The position numbers and the translations under genes were made by a program. Below, one piece after another: positions 46,815-57,220 of a stretch of DNA of 64,000 nt. Position 1 is the first letter of the stretch, and each line of letters opens with the position of its first letter. The notes below the pieces were generated by a model. That model made no database searches. It was not told the origin of the DNA and saw nothing but the letters and a program-made list of their open reading frames with translations. The stretch comes from Lederbergia panacisoli (GTDB lineage Bacteria > Bacillota > Bacilli > Bacillales > Bacillaceae_C): assembly GCF_024626525.1 (NCBI RefSeq), contig NZ_JANJGU010000002.1:124001-188000 (forward strand), read 5' to 3'.

Positions 46815-46895
46815 TTAACCCTTTTTAAATGTACCTAACATCGCCCTTACGATTCCTCCCAAGAATCTAGGGAGTTTAATTGTATAAAACCTCAT
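46815..46895 (-). CDS. spoVM: SpoVM, stage V sporulation peptide
   Basis: This 26-residue amphipathic peptide (MRFYTIKLPRFLGGIVRAML, then GTFKKG) matches B. subtilis SpoVM at most positions. It inserts into the convex outer forespore membrane by sensing its curvature and anchors the coat ATPase SpoIVA. AGGAGGG lies 8 bases upstream of the ATG. It is too short for most gene finders. It sits between thiN and rpmB, its standard location, and shows that this organism makes endospores. Confidence 0.95.
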   Translation of the reverse strand: MRFYTIKLPRFLGGIVRAMLGTFKKG

Positions 46896-46995
46896 TAAAA
46901 TTCCCTCCTAATCTAAAATACCCGCCATTCACCCAATTGTATTATATTCGCCATGTATGGATAAGTACGCGCCCGATCGAAAAATGGGCCGATTG

Positions 46996-47655
46996 TTAAT
47001 CAGTACTTCTTATCATCATTAATATGCCTTTTTCAAAAGAAAAATTACCAGATTGTTTAATAAGTTCATTACTTATACATAATGATGAACCAAAATTTAC
47101 AGTCCGATTAAATAATGGGTATTTAAATCCATTTAATGAGAGATGTACGACTTCCTCCGTAAGCGGGATAAATGATATGTATTTTTTTGCGATGTCCTTT
47201 TCAATTGGATAATGACCTGGATAGAAAACGGATAAGGAATTTTGTTTGTCTATCATTTTAATTTTTATGAAGGGATTCTTATTTTGATAATGAGAAAGCA
47301 TCAGAGCGTTGGCCATAAAATGGTCTAATCTTCCACCTGAAGCACCAAATATATAAATGAGATCCGGATTTTGATCCACTGCCCATATCATAGCTAGTTC
47401 CATATCTGTTTCATCTTTTTCAGGGAGAAATGTTTTAATATTAGGTGCTTTTTTTTCGATAATCAACCATTCCTCATTAGAAATAGAATCAAAGTCTCCT
47501 ACAGAGAAATCCGGTGTAATTCCTTTTTCCAATAAATAAAAAACACCTCTATCTACACCAATCCAAATTACATTTTCGGAAAATCGTGTTATATCGGGGA
47601 TCAGTTCGGGCGGCCCCCCCGCCATAATATGAATGATCTTTTTCTGTTCAGTCAT
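46996..47655 (-). CDS. thiN: ThiN (YloS), thiamine pyrophosphokinase
   Basis: ThiN converts thiamine to thiamine diphosphate with ATP. The catalytic domain shows IGVDRGVFYLLEKGITPDFS, VGDFDS and DETDMELAMIWA. The C-terminal beta-sandwich binds thiamine (about residues 145-215). The 219 residues match the family (about 214). It follows rpe by 3 bases. Confidence 0.96.
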   Translation of the reverse strand: MTEQKKIIHIMAGGPPELIPDITRFSENVIWIGVDRGVFYLLEKGITPDFSVGDFDSISNEEWLIIEKKAPNIKTFLPEKDETDMELAMIWAVDQNPDLIYIFGASGGRLDHFMANALMLSHYQNKNPFIKIKMIDKQNSLSVFYPGHYPIEKDIAKKYISFIPLTEEVVHLSLNGFKYPLFNRTVNFGSSLCISNELIKQSGNFSFEKGILMMIRSTD

Positions 47656-47658
47656 TTA

Positions 47659-48312
47659 CTATTCCAGCTTAGAGCGGATTTCCTGAATAGCCGCCTGTCG
47701 ATCCTTTCTACTGAAAATGGCAGAACCGGCAACAAATACATTTGCACCTGCTTCATGACATGCTTTTATCGTACCTTCATGAATTCCTCCATCCACCTCA
47801 ATATCAATGGATAAGCCTTTAGCTTTAATCATCGATCGGACTTCACTGATTTTCGGCAAGACTGCTTCAATAAAAGCTTGGCCGCCAAAACCGGGATTAA
47901 CTGTCATTAGCAAGACCATATCCGTTTCTTCCAATACATTTTCAATCATGGATGCCGGAGTGGCAGGATTTAAAACAACACCTGATTTGACTCCTAGACT
48001 CCTGATGGCTTGCAGAGTACGATGTAAATGAGGAGTTGCTTCAACATGGACCGTAATAATATCAGCTCCCGCATCTGCAAATGCTTTTACATATTGGTCA
48101 GGATTATCAATCATGAGGTGCACATCAAGAGGCAAATCTGTTCCTTTTCTAACAGCCTCGACTATGAATGGTCCCATCGAAATATTCGGGACGAAATGGC
48201 CATCCATAACATCAATATGGATATAATCCGCTCCCCCTTTTTCAACGTCTTTGACCTCCTCAGCCAATTTGGAAAAATCAGCAGCCAATATGGATGGAGC
48301 AATTTTGATCAT
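47659..48312 (-). CDS. rpe: Ribulose-phosphate 3-epimerase
   Basis: This TIM-barrel enzyme of the pentose phosphate pathway interconverts ribulose-5-P and xylulose-5-P. Metal and catalytic residues lie in [40 protein letters not shown] and [13 protein letters not shown] 48312 has GAGGT 7 bases upstream; a TTG two codons earlier is also open. It overlaps the rsgA end. Confidence 0.97.
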   Translation of the reverse strand: MIKIAPSILAADFSKLAEEVKDVEKGGADYIHIDVMDGHFVPNISMGPFIVEAVRKGTDLPLDVHLMIDNPDQYVKAFADAGADIITVHVEATPHLHRTLQAIRSLGVKSGVVLNPATPASMIENVLEETDMVLLMTVNPGFGGQAFIEAVLPKISEVRSMIKAKGLSIDIEVDGGIHEGTIKACHEAGANVFVAGSAIFSRKDRQAAIQEIRSKLE

Positions 48313-48314
48313 CC

Positions 48315-49196
48315 TCAATACCTCGGCTTTCTCTCTTTTATTTCCTGTAAAAATTGAAGATAATGCTCATATCGTTCAGTTGAGATCTCATTTTTTTCTA
48401 CAGCTGATTTTACAGCGCATTTTGGTTCATTTACGTGAAGGCAGCCGCGAAATTTACATTCTTTACTTTTTTTTGAGATTTCTGGGAATGTATGTGCTAA
48501 ATCTTCTGCTTCAATTTCGGTAAAATCAAGTGAACTAAATCCTGGAGTATCTGCTACAAGCCCACCACATACATCAATTAATTCTACATGACGAGTTGTA
48601 TGTTTACCTCTGCCAAGGTGAGTTGATATTTCATCCGTCCTTAATTCTAAATCAGAATTTAGAGCATTTAATAATGATGACTTCCCCACACCGGATTGTC
48701 CAGCGAATACACTCGTTTTTCCAGATAATAAAGGGAGTAACTGGTTAATCCCTTCTTCCGATTTTGCTGATAGTAATATAACTTCATATCCAATAGAGCG
48801 ATAATTTTCTAAATAACTGTTAACATGTAATCTCTCAGTTTCGGATAATAAATCTGCTTTCGTTACACAAATAATCGGTAGTATTTCCCTTGATTCGACG
48901 ATACAGAGGAAACGGTCCAGCAATAAAGGACTAAATTCGGGCTCTGACGAAGAAAAAATTAATATCGCTTGGTCAATATTGGCAATCGGAGGCCTTACGA
49001 GTTCGTTTTTACGAGGCAACACCTCCATAATATAACCTTCTTTATCATTCTCTGCTTGAAAGATTACATGATCACCAACTAAGGGAGTTATTTTGTTTTT
49101 CCGAAAAACTCCCCTTCCCCTGCATTGGATCATCTTTTCATCCGATAAAACATAATAAAATCCGCTTAATGCTTTAATAATTTTCCCTTTAGTCAT
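48315..49196 (-). CDS. rsgA: RsgA/CpgA, 30S maturation GTPase
   Basis: This circularly permuted GTPase acts late in 30S assembly and in B. subtilis is phosphorylated by PrkC, which is encoded next door. An N-terminal OB fold (about residues 1-65) precedes G4 (VTKADLL), G1 ([12 protein letters not shown], near 167) and G3 (DTPGF). The C-terminal zinc motif has Cys in [17 protein letters not shown]. It is 293 residues. Confidence 0.97.
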   Translation of the reverse strand: MTKGKIIKALSGFYYVLSDEKMIQCRGRGVFRKNKITPLVGDHVIFQAENDKEGYIMEVLPRKNELVRPPIANIDQAILIFSSSEPEFSPLLLDRFLCIVESREILPIICVTKADLLSETERLHVNSYLENYRSIGYEVILLSAKSEEGINQLLPLLSGKTSVFAGQSGVGKSSLLNALNSDLELRTDEISTHLGRGKHTTRHVELIDVCGGLVADTPGFSSLDFTEIEAEDLAHTFPEISKKSKECKFRGCLHVNEPKCAVKSAVEKNEISTERYEHYLQFLQEIKERKPRY

Positions 49197-49294
49197 AGCA
49201 CCGTTCCTTTCAAAATATTAGAATCAAGAACCTTTACTTTTCCTATATTCTGCCCAATTAACTACAAGAGGTTATTTAGAGTATCCGAGTAATG

Positions 49295-51256
49295 TTATTC
49301 ACCCGGATAATCAACTTTATCCTCTTCTACAGCATCATTATCTCTCATTATTCTATATTTTGCGATTTTCCCTTTTTCAATCGTGAATTCCAATTCTTTC
49401 TCAACCGTCTCAGTAATTTCAAAGGTTTCCACCGGCCCATCGGACATAGAATGATTGAAATCCTCAATAAAAATGGCGACTTGTTGTGGTACACCTTCCT
49501 CTGTCGGTTCGTATTTAATCACTACTTTTTTAGTCGTACTTCGAGGTGGGATTTCTTCCGGACCTTTAGAGATAATGACGGCTACTCTTTCACCTTTAGA
49601 AAGCTTTGCCCCTGGAGCAGGTTCCTGCGAGATTACGAGTCCTTTATCAATTTCTTCTGAGTATTGTTCCTCTGCAACATCAATATATAATCTAGTATAT
49701 TCTTCGTAAAGCTCCAAGCTTTTTATATCGTACCTTCGCAAATCTTTTAACGTGATTTTTTCTTCACCGAGGCTTACGACAAAAGTTAAAGGCGTTTCCT
49801 CCGGAATAACAGATGTTTCTGGACCTGGAGATTGTTCTAAAATAGTACCTTCTTGTGACTCATCATGCCTTTTAGTAATGGTAAAATCGTCAATATTAAA
49901 GCCTTCATTTCTTAAAAGTTTTTCTACTTCCGAAATTTGTTTTCCTGTATAGTCTTGTAAAGTAAATCTATCCTTTCCAGAACTGATATAAATATCCACT
50001 GTAGAGCCTTTTTTTACTACTCTGTCTGCCTTCGGACTAGTCTTAATGACCACCCCTTCTGGAACTTCATCACTTGGGGTTTCTATTTTGTCTCCAATTT
50101 TTAGACCTTCGTCGACAAGATGAACTACTGCATCATTGTATTCTTCACCGCTGACATCAGGAATTTTGACATTTTTCGCATTTTGGATAGCAGGTAATAC
50201 ATACATCACAGAAATAAGCGATAAAAACATTAACATTACAAAGATACCGATGACCCATGGCCATTTTTTCTTTCGCTTAGGTTTGCTGACATTTTCCTTC
50301 GAATGTTTAACTTGTTCCTTTTGATGATGAATGGTTTTATCGTTTATACTTGGATTGTTTTCTACCGTTATGACTGGTATAGCTTTAGTTGCATCAACGT
50401 CTTCAGGTATTGTAAATTTAGGCTCATTTATTCTATTGGAATTCAATGCGGTTTCAAGCCCACTGGTCATTTCATCCATACTCTCATAGCGAATAAACGG
50501 ATCCTTCGCAGTCGCTTTCAGGACTATATTTTCAACACTTTGGGGGATATCTGGATTCCAGCGTCTTGGCGAAGGTGTTTCGGATTGCAAATGTTTTAAT
50601 GCTATCGATACAGCCGATTCTCCCGAAAAAGGAAGCCTTCCTGTCAATAGTTCAAACATGACAATTCCTAAAGAGTAAATATCAGATTTTTTTGTCGCCA
50701 TCCCCCCCCTAGCTTGCTCAGGCGATAAATAATGAACAGAGCCAAGCACTGCATTTGTTTGTGTAATTGATGTAGCAGACAAAGCCATCGCTATGCCAAA
50801 GTCGGTTATCATTACATGTCCGTGGTGATCGATTAATATATTTTGAGGTTTAATATCACGATGAACAATATGATTTTGGTGGGCATGGGAAATGGCGGAT
50901 GTTAATTGCTTCATTATGTCTATTGTTTGCTCAAGCGGAATTGGATGATAATACTGTATGTATTGTTTTAACGTCATTCCGTCAACATATTCCATTACAA
51001 TATAATAAATATCATTTTCTTCCCCTACATCGTAAATACTTACAATATTTTCATGGGTCAAGCTAGTTGCTGATTGGGCCTCTCTTTGAAAACGGCGGAT
51101 AAATTCATCCTCATGTGCAAAATCTAACCGCAAAATTTTAATCGCTACATCACGATCTAAAATCATATCATGTGCAAGATAGACATTTGCCATTCCGCCG
51201 CCGCCTATCATTTGCAGCAATTTATAGCGGCCGCTGATTCTTTTTCCCAATAACAT
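49295..51256 (-). CDS. prkC: PrkC, PASTA-domain Ser/Thr protein kinase
   Basis: This membrane kinase senses muropeptides and triggers spore germination and stationary-phase responses. The cytoplasmic kinase domain (about residues 8-270) has IGGGGMANVYLA, HRDIKPQNILID and DFGIA. A juxtamembrane linker, one membrane helix (about 335-357), three PASTA repeats (about 360-560) and a C-terminal Ig-like segment follow. The ATG at 51256 overlaps the prpC TAA as TAATG, so kinase and phosphatase are translationally coupled. Confidence 0.97.
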   Translation of the reverse strand: MLLGKRISGRYKLLQMIGGGGMANVYLAHDMILDRDVAIKILRLDFAHEDEFIRRFQREAQSATSLTHENIVSIYDVGEENDIYYIVMEYVDGMTLKQYIQYYHPIPLEQTIDIMKQLTSAISHAHQNHIVHRDIKPQNILIDHHGHVMITDFGIAMALSATSITQTNAVLGSVHYLSPEQARGGMATKKSDIYSLGIVMFELLTGRLPFSGESAVSIALKHLQSETPSPRRWNPDIPQSVENIVLKATAKDPFIRYESMDEMTSGLETALNSNRINEPKFTIPEDVDATKAIPVITVENNPSINDKTIHHQKEQVKHSKENVSKPKRKKKWPWVIGIFVMLMFLSLISVMYVLPAIQNAKNVKIPDVSGEEYNDAVVHLVDEGLKIGDKIETPSDEVPEGVVIKTSPKADRVVKKGSTVDIYISSGKDRFTLQDYTGKQISEVEKLLRNEGFNIDDFTITKRHDESQEGTILEQSPGPETSVIPEETPLTFVVSLGEEKITLKDLRRYDIKSLELYEEYTRLYIDVAEEQYSEEIDKGLVISQEPAPGAKLSKGERVAVIISKGPEEIPPRSTTKKVVIKYEPTEEGVPQQVAIFIEDFNHSMSDGPVETFEITETVEKELEFTIEKGKIAKYRIMRDNDAVEEDKVDYPGE

Positions 51257-52005
51257 TAATCGCACCCGCTTTCAGGACATGCTGTAACAATGGCAAGTGA
51301 TATATTATCCTCTCCACCATAATGATTTGCGAGTTGTACTAATGCATCGGCCATTTCATTCAAATCCGTATCATCCGTTAAAATTGTTAACATCTCAGCG
51401 CTTGTTACTTTATTAGATAACCCGTCGGAACATAAGAGAAGCTTATTCCCTTCTTCAAATGTAATTGACGTAATATCCATATCTATATTAGATTCCGTTC
51501 CCATTACATTTAAAAGTACATTTTTTCGCGGATGCAATTCAGCGTCCTCTGGAGATATTTGACCCGCTTTAATTAATTCATTAACAAGGGAATGGTCCTC
51601 TGTCAACTGATTAAATCCACTTTCATTTAAAAGATAGCAACGGCTATCCCCAATATTAACGATTGTGGCAAATGTATCAGTACAAATGGCTGCAACTAAT
51701 GTTGTACCCATCCCTTCGCATTCTTTATGATTCCGTGAATGATCATATATTTCCCTATTCACAATTGTCACTTTTTCCATAAACCATTTTTCCGCAGATT
51801 CAGGAGTAGATATACCATCTGCATTGGACCATAATTCCTGTAGTTTATTGACAGCTATGGAACTAGCCACTTCCCCTGCTTGATGGCCGCCCATTCCGTC
51901 TGCAACAATCGCAAGAAAGTTCCCGGTCTTATTATAAAAAATCCCGCCATTATCTTCATTATGATGCCGGACTTTGCCTTTGTCTGTTTTAAAAAAAGCT
52001 ATCAT
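51256..52005 (-). CDS. prpC: PrpC, PP2C-type protein phosphatase
   Basis: PrpC reverses PrkC phosphorylation. The 249-residue PP2C fold has metal-binding Asp residues in RHHNEDN, AIVADGMGGHQAGEVAS, LLCSDGLSN and GGEDNISLAIV. GAGGGGA lies 8-9 bases before the ATG. It begins only 20 bases after the rsmB stop; in B. subtilis rlmN lies in between. Confidence 0.97.
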   Translation of the reverse strand: MIAFFKTDKGKVRHHNEDNGGIFYNKTGNFLAIVADGMGGHQAGEVASSIAVNKLQELWSNADGISTPESAEKWFMEKVTIVNREIYDHSRNHKECEGMGTTLVAAICTDTFATIVNIGDSRCYLLNESGFNQLTEDHSLVNELIKAGQISPEDAELHPRKNVLLNVMGTESNIDMDITSITFEEGNKLLLCSDGLSNKVTSAEMLTILTDDTDLNEMADALVQLANHYGGEDNISLAIVTACPESGCD

Positions 52006-52025
52006 ACTCTCGTCCCCTCTTCTTG

Positions 52026-53363
52026 CTACTTTTTTCTAAAACAAGAAATGAAAAAACCATCTCCACCAAAATCTTGCGGAAATATTTGAATGGTGTTCGA
52101 GCCTTCTTCAATTAAAGTTGAAAGTGCCTTAGGTAAAGAAAGTGGATAAGGCTCAAAATCTTCATGTTGTTCAAGAAAAGCAGCAGCAGTGCCAAAGTTT
52201 TCCTCTAAATCTACTGTACAAGTACTGTAGACAAGAAGTCCACCCTTTTTTAACAAAGAAGCAGTTTCATCCAAAATACGTAGCTGGACTTCCCTTAATG
52301 ATTGGATATCTTGATCTGTTTTTGTATATTTAATATCTGGTTTCTTCCTTAACACACCAAGACCTGAACACGGTGCATCGACAAGCACACGATCAAATGA
52401 TTCTGGCCTGAATGAATCACTTGAATGCCGACTATCCATAACCATTGCATCGATATTATCTAAGTTTAAACGCAATGCATTTTCTTTAATAAGCTTAATT
52501 TTATGTGGATGGAGGTCAAGTGCTGTCACATTTCCAGATCCTTTAAGTAATTCGGCAATATGGCCGGTTTTTCCCCCTGGTGCTGCACAAGCATCCAATA
52601 TATTCATATTTGGAAAAAGGTCAAGCGCATAAGCAACTACCATCGAGCTCTCATCTTGAATACTAAAATATCCTTTTTTATAAAGGTCTGAATGAGCAGC
52701 ATTTCCTTTCAAAATACGGATAGATTCAGGAATGATCGGACTCGCTTCAACAGAGAACCCTTCTGTTTGAAGCAACGCACACACTTCTTCTCTAGTAGTC
52801 TTTGTCTCATTGATTCTTGCGGTTTGAACTGGTGCTAACAGATTTTCTTCACACATTGCTTTTGTTTTATCAAAACCGAATTGCTCCGTCCATCTCTGTA
52901 CAAGCCATAGTGGATGGCTTGTCTCAATCGCGAGTCTCTCTAACGGGTCCGTTATTATATCAAGCGAGCGGATTCCTTCCCTTTGAACTGACCTTAAAAT
53001 CCCATTCACAACGCCGACAATTCCTTTATGACCGCGCTTTTTTGCTATTTCAACAGCCTCAAAAATAATGGCCCGGTCTGGAACTTTATCTAAATAGACC
53101 ATTTGATATAGGGAAAGACGAAGCAAAATAAGTACCCAATGCTCAAGTTTTTTCTTTATAAAAGGCTGCAAATAAAAATCTAAAGTCATTTTCCTCTGGA
53201 TCGTGCCATACACTATTTCAGTCAACAATCCTGTATCTGGACCTGTAATATGATATTTTTTAATGGCCTGATTTAAAAGTAAGTTACTATATGATTGATG
53301 TTTATCAATGGCTTCTAAAACATCCAGCGCCGCTTCTCTTACAGTTTTTTTCTGCTTATTCAT
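52026..53363 (-). CDS. rsmB: RsmB, 16S rRNA m5C967 methyltransferase
   Basis: The 445-residue enzyme has an N-terminal NusB-like RNA-binding domain (about residues 1-130) and a Rossmann methyltransferase domain. The SAM motif is [15 protein letters not shown]. The catalytic Cys pair is in [16 protein letters not shown] and [12 protein letters not shown]. It overlaps the fmt stop by 8 bases. Confidence 0.96.
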   Translation of the reverse strand: MNKQKKTVREAALDVLEAIDKHQSYSNLLLNQAIKKYHITGPDTGLLTEIVYGTIQRKMTLDFYLQPFIKKKLEHWVLILLRLSLYQMVYLDKVPDRAIIFEAVEIAKKRGHKGIVGVVNGILRSVQREGIRSLDIITDPLERLAIETSHPLWLVQRWTEQFGFDKTKAMCEENLLAPVQTARINETKTTREEVCALLQTEGFSVEASPIIPESIRILKGNAAHSDLYKKGYFSIQDESSMVVAYALDLFPNMNILDACAAPGGKTGHIAELLKGSGNVTALDLHPHKIKLIKENALRLNLDNIDAMVMDSRHSSDSFRPESFDRVLVDAPCSGLGVLRKKPDIKYTKTDQDIQSLREVQLRILDETASLLKKGGLLVYSTCTVDLEENFGTAAAFLEQHEDFEPYPLSLPKALSTLIEEGSNTIQIFPQDFGGDGFFISCFRKK

Positions 53364-54309
53364 CGTGACTGTCCAATCTGGAGCCTATATGTATATCGTT
53401 TCCAGCCCCGTGCAAGAACTGTTGTGCAGACATTTTCTTCTTACCGGCTGGTTGAAGCTCTAAAATTCTAATGCCTATATTATTTCCAGTAGAAATAATG
53501 AAACCATCCTGCTCCATTAATATAATTTCCCCTGGGCGATGCCCAGCAGATACAGTTATTTTCTCCGCTTTCCACACTTTCCAAACTTGCCCTTGAAATG
53601 TTGTATAGGCAACTGGCCATGGACATAGGCCCCTTATTTGGTTATAAATTTTTTCCCCATCGTCTTGCCAATTAATTTTTTCTTGTTCACGTTTAATGTT
53701 ATGGGCGAACGTAGCTTTATCATGATCTTGGGGCCTTGCCTTGATTTCACCTAATATTAATTTAGGAATAGTATCCATAAGTAAATCGGAACCCGCAATG
53801 CTTAACTTATCATGCAGTGTACCGACATTATCATCTTCACTAATGGGAACCTCGACTTGGCTTATTATATCGCCTGCATCTAGCTTATCTACCATATACA
53901 TGATTGTAATGCCCGTTTTTTCTTTACCTTGTAAAATGGAATAATGAATTGGAGCCCCACCTCTTAATTCAGGCAGTAGGGAAGCATGAACGTTAATACA
54001 GCCGTATTTAGGTGCTTCAAGAATTGAAGTTGGCAATATTTGTCCATATGCTGCAGTAACAATCAAGTCTGGATTTAGGTTTATAATTTCATTTGCTGAT
54101 TGTTCATCGCGAATTCTTTCCGGCTGCAGGACATGTATACCATGTCGTTCTGCTTCCACTTTAACAGGTGGTGGAGTCAATACTTTTTTTCGACCTACAG
54201 GCCGATCGGGCTGGGTGACAACCGCTAAAATATCAAATCCATTTTCTATTAGGCTTCTTAGCACAGGTACCGAAAAATCAGGCGTACCCATAAATACGAT
54301 TTTCGTCAT
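53356..54309 (-). CDS. fmt: Fmt, methionyl-tRNA formyltransferase
   Basis: Fmt formylates initiator Met-tRNA using 10-formyl-THF. The catalytic block [20 protein letters not shown] is intact, with [19 protein letters not shown] at the start. A C-terminal tRNA-binding domain lies at about 205-310. It is 317 residues. It overlaps def by 4 bases; def removes the same formyl group after translation. Confidence 0.98.
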   Translation of the reverse strand: MTKIVFMGTPDFSVPVLRSLIENGFDILAVVTQPDRPVGRKKVLTPPPVKVEAERHGIHVLQPERIRDEQSANEIINLNPDLIVTAAYGQILPTSILEAPKYGCINVHASLLPELRGGAPIHYSILQGKEKTGITIMYMVDKLDAGDIISQVEVPISEDDNVGTLHDKLSIAGSDLLMDTIPKLILGEIKARPQDHDKATFAHNIKREQEKINWQDDGEKIYNQIRGLCPWPVAYTTFQGQVWKVWKAEKITVSAGHRPGEIILMEQDGFIISTGNNIGIRILELQPAGKKKMSAQQFLHGAGNDIHIGSRLDSHDE

Positions 54310-54800
54310 TCATCTTCACTACTTTCTAAATCTTCTTCTTTCACATACTCTATTACTTTAGAAGTGAATAATACTCCTTCTAAATGATCGAGTTCATGTT
54401 GAATTACACGAGCTAAATAATCTTCTGCTGTTAAAGTAAAATCACGGCCATAACGATCCTTTGCTTTTAGCGTAATTGTATAGAACCGTGAAACGGTGCC
54501 GTAAAGACCAGGAAAACTTAAACATCCCTCAATATCCGTTTGTTCACCACTTTGTTCCGTGATTTTAGGATTAATCAGCTCAAGTCTTCCTTCATCTTCA
54601 TCAAGTTCTATGACCGCAATTTTTTCGCCTATGCCAATTTGTGGCGCGGCAAGACCTACCCCATCTGCTTCTATCATTGTTTCATACATATTATCTAGTA
54701 ATTCATGCAACTCGACTCCAAAATTAGTTACTCGCTTGCATTTTTCCTCCAATATATCGGATGGATGTTCAACAATGGTGAGAATCGCCAATCTATTCAC
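54306..54800 (-). CDS. def: Peptide deformylase
   Basis: This metalloenzyme strips the N-formyl group from new proteins. The three motifs are present: [10 protein letters not shown] (near residue 49), EGCLSFPG with the metal Cys, and QHELDHLEG with the two metal His and the catalytic Glu. The 164 residues match DefA. The acidic C-terminal tail is typical. It lies 14 bases after priA. Confidence 0.97.
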   Translation of the reverse strand: MNRLAILTIVEHPSDILEEKCKRVTNFGVELHELLDNMYETMIEADGVGLAAPQIGIGEKIAVIELDEDEGRLELINPKITEQSGEQTDIEGCLSFPGLYGTVSRFYTITLKAKDRYGRDFTLTAEDYLARVIQHELDHLEGVLFTSKVIEYVKEEDLESSEDE

Positions 54801-54814
54801 TCTTTTCTATATGG

Positions 54815-57220
54815 TTACATCATCATATAAGGATTTACATCTATCGAAATAGCCAAACCTTCTTTTATGAACTGTTGTCCGTAATGTTCCAATACTTTTT
54901 GTAATGTTGGTTTTAATTCTGGTTCATGCTTGTATTTTATCAAACATTGATATCGATATCTATTATTGATGCGTGGAATCGGCGAAGCAACTGGGCCAAG
55001 AATAATGGCTTCATCGGAAATTCTCGACTGAACATATTTTGTAATCTTCTCGGTCGTCGAAACTGTTTTCATTAAATCTTCATGGCTAATCGTAATAAGT
55101 GTTAAATAGTAAAATGGTGGATAAGAACCAACTTTGCGCATCACCATCTCTTGATGATAAAAACGATTATAATCTTGCATTCCCGAGTATTCAACACTGT
55201 AATGTTCCGGAGTATATGTTTGAATGACTACTTCTCCTTTTAACTCATGGCGCCCCGCCCTCCCACTTACTTGGGTAAGGAGCTGAAATGTTTTTTCACT
55301 TGCTCTAAAATCAGGTAAATGAAGCATTGTATCAGCACTTAGAACTCCAACGAGAGTAATATTTGGAAAGTCTAGTCCTTTAGCAATCATCTGAGTCCCA
55401 AGTAAAATATCCGCATTTCCAGATTGAAAATGTTCTAAAAGCTTTTCATGTGCGCCTTTTCTTCCTGTTGTATCGACATCCATACGAACAACTCTTGCTT
55501 CTGGAAATATTTTATATAATTCTTCTTCTACTTTCTGAGTACCTGTTCCAAAATACCGGATATGATTGCTTGAACATTCCGGACAAGTGTCTGGGACGAG
55601 CGTATTATATCCACAGTAATGACACTTCATTTCGTTTGTATATTGATGATAGGTTAAAGAAATATCACAATGAGGACATTGCATGACGTAGCCACAGTCT
55701 CTGCACATCATAAATGATGAGTGGCCTCTCTTATTTAGGAATAATATCGTTTGTTCTTTTTTCTCAAGACGTTCTTCAAGTTTTTCATGCAATTCTCTTG
55801 AGAACATAGATCGATTCCCATCTCTCATTTCCTCGCGCATATCAACGATTGAAACATATGGGAGTTCTCTATTATTCATTCTTTTTGATAAGGTAAGTTG
55901 GTGATAAACCTTTTTTTGCGCTCTGGCAAATGTCTCTAGAGAAGGGGTAGCACTACCGAGAATGACAGGGCAATCATGGTGCTTTGCCCTGTAGATTGCA
56001 ACATCTCTTGCATGATACCGGGGCAATTCCTCCTGCTTATAACTTGTCTCATGTTCTTCATCGATGATAATGATGCCTAAGTTTTCAAAAGGGGCGAATA
56101 CGGCTGAACGTGCTCCGACTACAACTTTCGCCTCCTTCCTTTGCACCTTCCTCCATTCATCATATTTCTCTCCAATAGAAAGCCCGCTATGCAGCACGGC
56201 TACATCATCGCCGAATCTACTTTTAAATCGATCAACCATTTGCGGCGTTAGCGAGATTTCGGGTACAAGAACAATTGCTTCTTGTCCTTTATCTAGTACT
56301 TTTTGAATGGATTGTAAGTAAATTTCCGTTTTCCCACTTCCAGTTACCCCATATAAAAGGAATGTCTCATATTGTTCTGATTCAATTGTAGATAAAATGG
56401 GGGTAATAGCTTCATTTTGCTCTATCGTTAATGGAAGTGGCGACGTCCGTGCAAATTGCTTATGTTCAAACGGATCACGATAAACTTCCTCACTCTTTTC
56501 ATGAAAGACACCTTTTTTTACCAACCCCTGAATGGATGACTGCGGTGCTCCAGTTTCCGATAGTTCTTTTGCAGTATATTGATCAGACTGTACCTTTAAG
56601 ACGTATTCCAAAATCTTCTTTTGATTACTTGCATTTGATGGCAGTGAATTGAATAAAGCTAAAATATTCTCATTGTCCATTATAGTTTGATAGACTTTAA
56701 CTGTTTTTTTCCGTGCCCGACTTTTAACATCGTATATTACTTCGGCATTGCCTTTTGTTATTTCTTCACGAATGGCTTGAAGGATATTCTGTTCCTCTGC
56801 CGTTTTCCAAGATATTTCCGTTTGTCCTTTAAATAGTTCATCTAGAAATGGATTATCTTCCATATTAATTCGCCGAAATCTTTTTTCGTATTTTGCTTTC
56901 ATGGCTGCTGGAAGCATCGCTTGAAAACATGAGATTTTAAAAGAAAGTGTATCGGTTGCCAACCACTCTCCAAGTGCAAGCAACTCTTCGTTCAGTACAG
57001 GTGTTAAATCAAGCGGCTCTTTCAATTCTTTTAATTTATTCGAAAAAGGACTATCTATTTTTAATCCAGTAACAAATCCTTGAATCGTTCTTGGGCCAAA
57101 AGGAACCGCCACCCTCATCCCTGGTTCGATGACCCCAAGCCATTTTTTAGGAACAAGGTAATCAAATTCCTTATCTGTCCCAAGGGCAGGTACGTCAACA
57201 ATGACTGTAGCTATGTTCAT
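54815..57220 (-). CDS. priA: PriA, replication restart helicase
   Basis: PriA recognises stalled forks and D-loops and reloads the replisome through DnaD/DnaB. The N-terminal DNA-binding domain (about residues 1-200) precedes Walker A (GVTGSGKTE) and IIDEEHETSYKQ. Eight Cys in two zinc motifs follow (CRDCGYVMQCPHC; CHYCGYNTLVPDTCPEC). The helicase end carries the QVSGRAGRHELKG block. The 801 residues match the family (about 805). Confidence 0.98.
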   Translation of the reverse strand: MNIATVIVDVPALGTDKEFDYLVPKKWLGVIEPGMRVAVPFGPRTIQGFVTGLKIDSPFSNKLKELKEPLDLTPVLNEELLALGEWLATDTLSFKISCFQAMLPAAMKAKYEKRFRRINMEDNPFLDELFKGQTEISWKTAEEQNILQAIREEITKGNAEVIYDVKSRARKKTVKVYQTIMDNENILALFNSLPSNASNQKKILEYVLKVQSDQYTAKELSETGAPQSSIQGLVKKGVFHEKSEEVYRDPFEHKQFARTSPLPLTIEQNEAITPILSTIESEQYETFLLYGVTGSGKTEIYLQSIQKVLDKGQEAIVLVPEISLTPQMVDRFKSRFGDDVAVLHSGLSIGEKYDEWRKVQRKEAKVVVGARSAVFAPFENLGIIIIDEEHETSYKQEELPRYHARDVAIYRAKHHDCPVILGSATPSLETFARAQKKVYHQLTLSKRMNNRELPYVSIVDMREEMRDGNRSMFSRELHEKLEERLEKKEQTILFLNKRGHSSFMMCRDCGYVMQCPHCDISLTYHQYTNEMKCHYCGYNTLVPDTCPECSSNHIRYFGTGTQKVEEELYKIFPEARVVRMDVDTTGRKGAHEKLLEHFQSGNADILLGTQMIAKGLDFPNITLVGVLSADTMLHLPDFRASEKTFQLLTQVSGRAGRHELKGEVVIQTYTPEHYSVEYSGMQDYNRFYHQEMVMRKVGSYPPFYYLTLITISHEDLMKTVSTTEKITKYVQSRISDEAIILGPVASPIPRINNRYRYQCLIKYKHEPELKPTLQKVLEHYGQQFIKEGLAISIDVNPYMMM

